Shown here piece by piece: positions 58,470 to 64,000 of a DNA stretch of 64,000 nt; the first letter of the stretch is position 1, and each line of letters opens with the position of its first letter. The translations under genes were made by a program, and so were the position numbers. The stretch covers positions 806,001 to 870,000 of the forward strand of contig NZ_CP115464.1 of NCBI RefSeq assembly GCF_027912515.1, in the 5' to 3' direction. The notes under the pieces were generated by a model. The model had not been told where the DNA came from. It made no database searches and saw nothing but the letters and a program-made list of their open reading frames with translations. Origin of the DNA: Brevundimonas sp. NIBR10 (lineage in GTDB: Bacteria > Pseudomonadota > Alphaproteobacteria > Caulobacterales > Caulobacteraceae).

Positions 58470-58916
58470 ATGCCCAGCGACAGCCGTCTTTCCCGGATGC
58501 TTCACGTTCTGATCCACATGGAGCGCCATCGAGGCCCCGTCACGTCAGACGTCATCGCCCGCATGCTCAACACCAATCCGGTCGTTGTCCGCCGCACGAT
58601 GTCCGGGTTGAAGGACGCCGGCTACCTGCATTCCGAGAAAGGCCATGGCGGTGGCTGGTCCCTGGCGCGCCCGCTTGATGCAATCACCCTGCGCGACATC
58701 CACGAAGCGCTCGGCAGTCCTCGCGTCTTCGCTATCGGCCTGTCGGATGACGATCCCAGATGTCTCGTCGAGAGGGCGGTCAACGCCGCCCTCGCCGAGG
58801 CGATGGACACCGCCGAGCAGCAGCTTCTGGTCCGCTTCGCCGAGGTCACCATCGGGGCGCTCGCCGCAGAGGTCATTCCCGGAATGGACGCCGCGGGCGC
58901 GCCTCGCCCTGGCTGA
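58470..58916 (+). CDS. Rrf2-family transcriptional regulator
   Basis: A 148-aa winged-helix regulator. The HTH and wing are at about 8-68 (VTSDVIARMLNTNPVVVRRTMSGLKDAGYLHSEKGHGGGW). It lacks the three-Cys cluster of IscR and NsrR and has a single cysteine, Cys98 (DPRCLVE), so sensing by one thiol (YwnA/CymR-like) is more likely than an Fe-S cluster. ATG 58470 begins the domain. It is divergent from the CPYC flavoprotein it probably controls through the palindrome at 58392. Confidence 0.88.
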   Translation: MPSDSRLSRMLHVLIHMERHRGPVTSDVIARMLNTNPVVVRRTMSGLKDAGYLHSEKGHGGGWSLARPLDAITLRDIHEALGSPRVFAIGLSDDDPRCLVERAVNAALAEAMDTAEQQLLVRFAEVTIGALAAEVIPGMDAAGAPRPG

Positions 58917-59299
58917 CCAGGGCCGGAACGCCGGGCGATGTTCGCTTTCGGGCTCGCGATGGTCAGGCCAGGTTCACGGGAGGCTGCGCGCGGCGCGCCC
59001 GGCCTCTGCGGTAAACGGTTTGAGACGACCGGCGTCTGGAAGCCGTACACGTGGCCGCGCTCGTCAGCTCATGGCCGCCCCCAACGCCGACCGCATACCC
59101 TGGAAAAGGCAGATTCAGATTTCGCTCCAAACCCCGGAAATTAATTCTCTATCTCAGGGGGGTAGAGATTTTTGCTCAAACTGCTGCCGCCAAGACCCGT
59201 TGTGGAAGGCTCATGGACGCAGCAAGGCCGCAAACCCGGGCGGGGAAGGACAGTCACGTCTTCTAGGTCCCACGCCCGTCCGCCTGTGCACCTCCGCGG
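58917..59299. other. Non-coding gap between convergent Rrf2 and P450 genes
   Basis: No reading frame in these 383 nt resembles a protein. Short ORFs on the plus strand are G+C artefacts with Arg/Pro-rich translations. The only feature seen is a weak hairpin with a T-run at 59146-59173. Confidence 0.6.
59146..59173 (+). terminator. Weak hairpin with T-run
   Basis: TCTCTA and TAGAGA (6 bp) around an 11-nt loop are followed by TTTTT. The orientation would suit the Rrf2 transcript, but it lies 230 nt beyond that stop and the stem is weak. Confidence 0.3.
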
Positions 59300-62200
59300 T
59301 CAAGCGAACACATCAGCGACATATCTGCCGTGCTCGCGTTCGATCTCATCCGCCCAATGGTCGGCTTCGGATTCCGTGGCGCCGGTTGTCTCCCGATAGA
59401 TGCGGATGAGTGTCTCGCGCACAGCCGGGGCCATCTGTCTGCCGTCGCCGCAAACGAAGACGGTCGCGCCGCTCTTGAACAACTCCGCGATGCGCTCGCG
59501 CGCCGCCCAGACGCGATGCTGCACGAACTTGACGTCGTGTTCGGGCTGGAGGCTGAAGGCGGGCAGCACCTCCACGACGCCGTCGCGCTCCCATTCAGAC
59601 AACTCGTCATGATAGAGATAGTCGACGTCGGGGTGGTTTGTCCCGAACAACAGCAGCGATGGCCCGATCTCCTGCCCGCCGGCCTTCTGTGCCGCGCGGT
59701 CCTGCAGGAAGCCGCGAAACGGGGCGATGCCAGAGCCTGCACAGATCATGATCATCGGCGTTTTCGGGTCGGCCGGCGGATGGAAACGGGCATTTGAGGG
59801 CCGCACGGCGATTGAGACGCGGTCGCCCGGCTCCAGCGAAGCAAGGTAGCTGGAAGCCACGCCCTGATAGCGACCATGCCCCGACAGGGCTGGCGCGTCG
59901 ACCACAGCCACCGTCAGCGTGACGGCGTCCGGCTTCCAAAGGGGTGAGGAGGAGATCGAGTATTGCCGCGCCTTCATCGGCGGCAGCATGGAAAGGTAGC
60001 CCGCGAAGTCGAGCTCACACGCCTGGAAGCGGTCGAGCAGGTCGATGACGCTCAGGCGCTTTCCAAGCACCTCGTCCTCGTATGTCTCCTGGGCCAACCT
60101 ATCGAGCGGGAGCTTTTCCGGCGGGCAGCGGGTGGCGGCGGCAAGGGTCGCGACCTGTGCCCGGGTGGCGGGCTGTGCAAGCTCGACATAGCTTTCGAGC
60201 AGGTCGCCGCACGCAACCGGATGGCCCGTAGGCAGGCCGGTGGCTCCCGAGGCGCCCGAGATGACGATCTGGGTGTCGTGAGATAGCCCGAAGCGACGCA
60301 GCACGCGGTCGACGAGGCTGGCCGGATTGCGCGCCAGAACGGCGAGATAGTCGCCGGCCTGATAGCTCATGCCCTCGGGCAGCGAGAAGGCGATGTGGCG
60401 CTTGGAGCGGGCATCGGTCGCGCTCATGTCGACCAGTTCCCGGTTCTCGATCACAACGCCCTGTTTGAGATCGCCAAGCCGAAGCATGCTTTCGCGCCCG
60501 CCCCGGACGAAAGACACTTCCAGCTTGCTGGCGGTTTCGAGGGACACAGCTTCCTTGCCGAAGGCTTGGGAGGCGGCTGGCCAGAACGTGGCATACCATT
60601 CGTCGAAGGCGCCGAAAAAATCGCCGCCCGAATCCGCTTCGCCGCGAACGGCGATGCGCACGCCTCCGGCTTTTTCGAGGGCGGCGTCGACGCGCTTGGG
60701 GATCGCCTGATAGGTCCGCGCCCATTGGCGGTTGCCGCAGCCAAAGACCGCGAACCTGACGCCGGAAAGGTCATCGGCGTTCAGCGCCTCGACATTGGCG
60801 ACAAACTGGCGGGCATTGTCCGGCGGCTGGCCTTCGTAGGAGGCGGTGACGACGACCAGTGCGCCGTTCTTCGGCAGATTGCCGGCAAAATCGTCCATCG
60901 GCGCGGCGGTCGCGGCGAAGCCATGTCCGGCCGCTTCGCCTGCGATGCGGTTGGCAAAGGCTTCCGAGGAGCCTGTATTGGAGCCGTAGAGGACCAGGAG
61001 ACGTGGCGCATCGGCGTCCAGCGTCTTGTCGGCTGCGGCCGGCGGCGTGAGCACCGGCAACTCGCGCGTAATCGACCCGCCTCGGGCCAGCGTGGCCGAG
61101 GAGCGACGCGCCCGTGCCCGGATCTTCAGGTTCTCGGGTTTGAGTGTCAGCGTTTCATGCACCTTGAGCTGGTAGGACGGATCGTCGAACACGAAGTCGA
61201 AGCGCTGGAGCATCATCGCCAGAACCAGCTGCGCCTCCTGCATGGCGAAGGGACGGCCGATGCAGGCGCGAGCGCCGCTGCCGAACGGCTTCCAGGCGTT
61301 TGGCGGCAGCTTCTCGGCATTCTCCGGCGCGAAACGCTCCGGGCGAAATGTCTCCGGCTCCTCCCAGACCTTGGGATCGCGGTGCAGCATCGGTTCGAGG
61401 ATCAGCACCGTATCCTCCGTCGTCAGCGGATACTTGCCGGCCAGTATCATGTCCTCCAGCGGCTTCACGCCGAACACGGCCGCCGTCGGCCAGAGGCGCA
61501 GGCTCTCCATCAAAATCTGCTCGATATAGCGTAGCTGGGCCAGATGCTCGATGCGGGGCATCTCGTCCCCCAGCACGTCATCGACAATGGCGCGGGCCTT
61601 CTGCAGGGCCTCGGGATTCTTGAGCAGCAAATAGGTCGCGAAGGACAGAAGGCCACTGGTCGTCTCGTGCCCGGCGATCAGGAAGGTGATCATCTGATAG
61701 CCGATGTTCTCGTCGCTGAGCTTTTCCCCGGTCTCCGGATCGACGCCATCCAGCATCAGGTTGAGCAGGTCCTTTTTCTCGGCGCCCTTCGGGTCCCGCC
61801 GACGCTCGTCTATCAACTGTCTGGCGACGCCGTGCATCAGGTCGGCGTCGGCCTGATACTGCCGGGCGGTCGACAGCATCAGGTTGCTTACCAGCTTCGG
61901 CCGACGCGACCGCTGCCCACTCTCACTCAGCGCGCCCACCATCGCGCCGACGAAAGGGTGCATTTCGTCCTGGTAGAAACTGTTGAAGCGGTAGTCGAAG
62001 GCGCAAAGCGCGATCGTATCCAGCGTCAGGCGGGTCATATTGTCCGGCACATCAATTACCGTGCCCGGGCCGAAGCGCTCCCAGCGCACGAACATCTGGT
62101 CGGCGATATCGAGCATCTGGTCGAACATGCCGCGCACGCCGATGGGGCCGAAGGCGGGCATCAGGATGCGGTGCGCCTTGGCCCAGTTAGGCTCTTCGCT

Positions 62201-62476
62201 ATAGGCGGTGAACAACCCGTCCTTTGCGAAGGCGCGGATCTCTTCGAGCGGCGGATGGACGCGCTTGTTGAACCGGGATTCGTCGCACAACTCGTTGACC
62301 AGTTCCTGCGAGCTGGCGATGTACACCGTGCGATCGAATATCTGCATCTTGAAGAACGGGCCGTACTTGCGAGAAAGCTCCATGAAACCCTGGACCGGCG
62401 CCCGAGCGTCGATCTGGGCGAGGTTGCCGACGATCAGCTTCACGGGAGGCTGGGGAACATTCTGCTGGCTGGACAT
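59300..62476 (-). CDS. Self-sufficient cytochrome P450-reductase fusion (CYP102/P450 BM3 type)
   Basis: A 1058-aa fusion with the BM3 layout. The P450 domain (1-460) has the I-helix AGHETTS (268-274), ExxR in ESLRLWP and heme ligand Cys405 in FGSGARACIG. The residue matching BM3 Phe87 is Phe89 (GLFTA), so a narrow pocket above the heme is kept. A linker leads to a flavodoxin domain (LLVLYGSNTGSSEAFA, about 493-640) and an FAD/NADPH reductase (ARQYSISSSP, CAGSGIAPFRGFLQ, VFVCGD). The family hydroxylates fatty acids or similar chains with NADPH and O2. ATG 62476 follows GAGGAGA. A divergent TetR gene lies upstream. Confidence 0.96.
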   Translation of the reverse strand: MSSQQNVPQPPVKLIVGNLAQIDARAPVQGFMELSRKYGPFFKMQIFDRTVYIASSQELVNELCDESRFNKRVHPPLEEIRAFAKDGLFTAYSEEPNWAKAHRILMPAFGPIGVRGMFDQMLDIADQMFVRWERFGPGTVIDVPDNMTRLTLDTIALCAFDYRFNSFYQDEMHPFVGAMVGALSESGQRSRRPKLVSNLMLSTARQYQADADLMHGVARQLIDERRRDPKGAEKKDLLNLMLDGVDPETGEKLSDENIGYQMITFLIAGHETTSGLLSFATYLLLKNPEALQKARAIVDDVLGDEMPRIEHLAQLRYIEQILMESLRLWPTAAVFGVKPLEDMILAGKYPLTTEDTVLILEPMLHRDPKVWEEPETFRPERFAPENAEKLPPNAWKPFGSGARACIGRPFAMQEAQLVLAMMLQRFDFVFDDPSYQLKVHETLTLKPENLKIRARARRSSATLARGGSITRELPVLTPPAAADKTLDADAPRLLVLYGSNTGSSEAFANRIAGEAAGHGFAATAAPMDDFAGNLPKNGALVVVTASYEGQPPDNARQFVANVEALNADDLSGVRFAVFGCGNRQWARTYQAIPKRVDAALEKAGGVRIAVRGEADSGGDFFGAFDEWYATFWPAASQAFGKEAVSLETASKLEVSFVRGGRESMLRLGDLKQGVVIENRELVDMSATDARSKRHIAFSLPEGMSYQAGDYLAVLARNPASLVDRVLRRFGLSHDTQIVISGASGATGLPTGHPVACGDLLESYVELAQPATRAQVATLAAATRCPPEKLPLDRLAQETYEDEVLGKRLSVIDLLDRFQACELDFAGYLSMLPPMKARQYSISSSPLWKPDAVTLTVAVVDAPALSGHGRYQGVASSYLASLEPGDRVSIAVRPSNARFHPPADPKTPMIMICAGSGIAPFRGFLQDRAAQKAGGQEIGPSLLLFGTNHPDVDYLYHDELSEWERDGVVEVLPAFSLQPEHDVKFVQHRVWAARERIAELFKSGATVFVCGDGRQMAPAVRETLIRIYRETTGATESEADHWADEIEREHGRYVADVFA

Positions 62477-62528
62477 GGGCTCTCCTCAAGAAGCGGGTCG
62501 GATTGACGGGACAGTCAGCTCGTTATAA

Positions 62529-62542
62529 TTTACGAACGTAAA
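62529..62542. promoter_or_regulatory. Palindrome in the P450/TetR divergent promoter
   Basis: TTTACG-AA-CGTAAA, a perfect palindrome, is 52 nt upstream of the P450 start and 26 nt before the TetR start. It is a likely operator for the TetR protein controlling both genes. Confidence 0.65.
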
Positions 62543-62568
62543 ATAGATACCAGAAGCGGATTTGTAAA

Positions 62569-63210
62569 GTGCCTGTCGCGAACCCACGCCATCCGCGAGA
62601 AGATGACCCGCGTTTCCAGCGCAGCCTGAAGGCGCTTCACGTCGCCCTTCTCGAACTGGTCGACGCGCAGCCGGTGGAAGAGATTTCGATCACCGCGCTG
62701 GTCCAGGCGGCGGGGGTGACCCGGCCGACATTTTACCAGCATTTCGCTGATATTCCTGACGCTGCGCGCCGGGTAGCGCTGGCGCGTCTGGACGAAGCCT
62801 TCCCGATACCCGAGCCGTTTCCGGAGCAACTCGAGATCACCGCGCCGACCATCGTTGGGCATGTGGCAGAGGTAGCGTTGCCTGTGATTGAGCATCTGCA
62901 CGGACACCGGTCATTCTACCTGCGGGTGCTCGACGGAGCCGGCAATGCGGCGTTTTTCGAAGAGATCGTCTCGTTCCTCTCCGGGCGCTTCCTGCCTGAC
63001 GCCTTCGAATTGGCCGCCCGCCGCCAGGCGGCTCGCAAGAGCGATCTCATGGCGGTCATGGCCGGCGGAGCGATGTGGCTCATGGTGCGCTGGCTACGTC
63101 ACGACAGGCCCACCGAGACAGCCGGGGAAATGGCGCAACGGATCGCCGCCGTGGCCGCCACGATGGTCGCGGCCCCGGAAAGGGAGACCCCCGACGAGAC
63201 ACGCTCATGA
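62569..63210 (+). CDS. TetR-family regulator of the P450 gene
   Basis: A 213-aa regulator. The HTH is at about 20-65 (ITALVQAAGVTRPTFYQHFADIPDAAR), followed by a helical ligand domain. The start is GTG 62569 with only a weak ribosome site (AGAAGCGGA), so low expression is expected. The divergent arrangement with the CYP102-type gene mirrors the BM3/BM3R1 case, where a TetR repressor releases the promoter on fatty-acid or drug binding. The palindrome TTTACG-AA-CGTAAA is the likely site. Confidence 0.88.
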   Translation: MPVANPRHPREDDPRFQRSLKALHVALLELVDAQPVEEISITALVQAAGVTRPTFYQHFADIPDAARRVALARLDEAFPIPEPFPEQLEITAPTIVGHVAEVALPVIEHLHGHRSFYLRVLDGAGNAAFFEEIVSFLSGRFLPDAFELAARRQAARKSDLMAVMAGGAMWLMVRWLRHDRPTETAGEMAQRIAAVAATMVAAPERETPDETRS

Positions 63211-63752
63211 GACAGCGGCAACCGCCAAGGCGCTATCCTCACCTCCGCAGATCGTCTGCGGCGTCGGTATTTGAACGGATAGCAAGTTTGGGCGGGTGCG
63301 AGAGGATCGCGAGCGCAAGGGGTGGCCAAAGACACGGCGTTGAAGCCGGTCAGCGCACCTTGGCCATCCGGGCTGTGGAAGGAGCCCGGCGTCGAGACGT
63401 TTGTCCTCGTCAATCGGGTCTCACGAATCCCCTGCCTCGCGGACCGTAGCGATAGCATTCTCATCGTCATCTAGCTTCGCTTTCGCGCGTGGCTCTCAGG
63501 CCATGCTCCCGGCTGGATCAAGACTTCAGCGACGAGACGTCGACCGGATGTCTCAATCCCGCTATTCAGCCGCTTCTCGTACGGGGCGGAGCCCGACGCC
63601 GCACCGCGCGCCCCTTCCCTGGACGCCTGCCTCTGCACCGCTTTTTGCGCAGGGGCCAAGGATGGAAACGGCCAGACATCCGGTTGCCTATAGGGTTAAT
63701 CCGGGGTGACTCCGTGCAGGACGAAACCCTTCCGCCGCTTGGCCAGTTGAGC
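63211..63752. other. Non-coding or degraded region
   Basis: No ORF in these 542 nt gives a recognisable protein on either strand. A small perfect hairpin (CCGCAGA-TCG-TCTGCGG, 63245-63261) lies 34 nt after the TetR stop and may terminate it. Frames are broken by stops, and lower G+C than the flanks suggests decayed or transferred DNA, but no homology could be assigned. Confidence 0.5.
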
Positions 63753-64000
63753 TCAGGAGACCACAGCCAAGCCCGGCGAAGCGCGCAATCGGGAGATGTC
63801 GCGCGCGGGCGGTTCCCCAAAATGTCGTCGATATTCGCGACTGAACTGCGAAGGACTTTCGTAACCCACACGGAGGGCGGCCGTCGCGACGTCGATGTCC
63901 TCGATCAGCATCAGGCTGCGCGCGTCCTGTAGCCGGAGCTGCTTCTGGAATTGCAGCGGGGTCATCGCTGTCACGGCGCGAAAATGCTCGTGCAGGCCTG
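63753..64000 (-). CDS. AraC-family transcriptional regulator, C-terminal part (cut by window edge)
   Basis: The minus-strand frame is open from the right edge to TGA 63753. The visible 82 residues are the second HTH of an AraC/XylS DNA-binding domain: [26 protein letters not shown], then [28 protein letters not shown]. The pattern ([15 protein letters not shown]) is that of the AraC_N/YqhC-like subgroup that often controls aldehyde or oxidoreductase genes. The N-terminal sensor lies outside the window. Confidence 0.88.
   Translation of the reverse strand, partial: GLHEHFRAVTAMTPLQFQKQLRLQDARSLMLIEDIDVATAALRVGYESPSQFSREYRRHFGEPPARDISRLRASPGLAVVS

Noticed and set aside
63211..63752. Possible transposase or gene remnant in the gap before the AraC gene
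   Set aside because: No recognisable domain, terminal repeats or continuous frame on either strand; reported only as an unassigned region.
1..64000. tRNA, rRNA, CRISPR array, phage or insertion sequence
   Set aside because: No cloverleaf-like sequence, no regularly spaced direct repeats, and no integrase or transposase motif was found on reading both strands by eye; short or diverged elements could be missed.

Overview
The window is G+C-rich, tightly packed DNA from an alphaproteobacterium, most likely Caulobacterales or Sphingomonadales. This is inferred from five TonB-dependent receptors (TBDTs) in 64 kb, many TetR regulators, translationally coupled operons and heavy aromatic/CoA catabolism; no 16S or marker gene is present. 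No tRNA, rRNA, CRISPR array, insertion sequence or phage gene was seen. The window looks like a catabolic island: about 46 protein genes in several self-contained uptake-plus-degradation modules.

Region 1 (1-7.4 kb): the start of an FUSC-like membrane protein (cut by the window edge), a DUF3526-type ABC exporter (two permeases and an ATPase), and divergently a siderophore-type TBDT with a secreted alpha/beta hydrolase. Region 2 (7.4-9.8 kb): a TetR, an SDR oxidoreductase and a second TetR.

Region 3 (9.9-28.7 kb) is the first catabolic block. One eight-gene minus-strand operon reads TBDT, alpha/beta hydrolase, aryl-CoA/AMP ligase, VOC dioxygenase, an unrecognised 83-aa protein, a flavoprotein resembling salicylyl-CoA 5-hydroxylase and anthraniloyl-CoA monooxygenase, a hotdog thioesterase and an MFS transporter. 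Next comes a maleate cis-trans isomerase, then an eight-gene plus-strand operon of CoA chemistry: thiolase, PimC/PimD-like acyl-CoA dehydrogenases, a 3-oxoacid CoA-transferase pair, glutaryl-CoA dehydrogenase, a FadJ-like fusion and a thioesterase. A 21-bp inverted repeat, TTATTG-N9-CAATAA, lies before the TBDT operon and again between the isomerase and the thiolase, tying the three units together. The implied route is import of an aromatic, CoA activation, ring hydroxylation as the thioester, thioester release, ring cleavage, maleate to fumarate, and oxidation of the remaining acyl part to acetyl-CoA.

Region 4 (28.8-41.5 kb): an OmpR/EnvZ-type two-component pair in an operon with a TBDT, followed by a secreted M16 metallopeptidase; then a TBDT with an alpha/beta hydrolase, and two divergent TetR regulators.

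Region 5 (41.5-55.9 kb) is the second catabolic block: TBDT and MFS; Rieske oxygenase and its reductase; an acetoacetate-decarboxylase-like protein; fumarylacetoacetase; two-domain VOC dioxygenase, FAA-family hydrolase, cupin and ACMSD-type amidohydrolase; FAD monooxygenase and an aldehyde dehydrogenase. Every transcription unit begins at a related palindrome (TTCCTT/G-N4-AARGAA), seen five times at four promoter regions. This is the clearest unlabelled signal in the window: an apparently undescribed local regulon for an unidentified aromatic substrate.

Region 6 (55.9-64 kb): a HAD phosphatase; an Rrf2 regulator, thioredoxin-reductase-like flavoprotein and SAM methyltransferase cassette in which the methyltransferase has an in-frame TGA; a CYP102 (P450 BM3)-type P450-reductase fusion with a divergent TetR; and the C-terminal end of an AraC regulator at the right edge.
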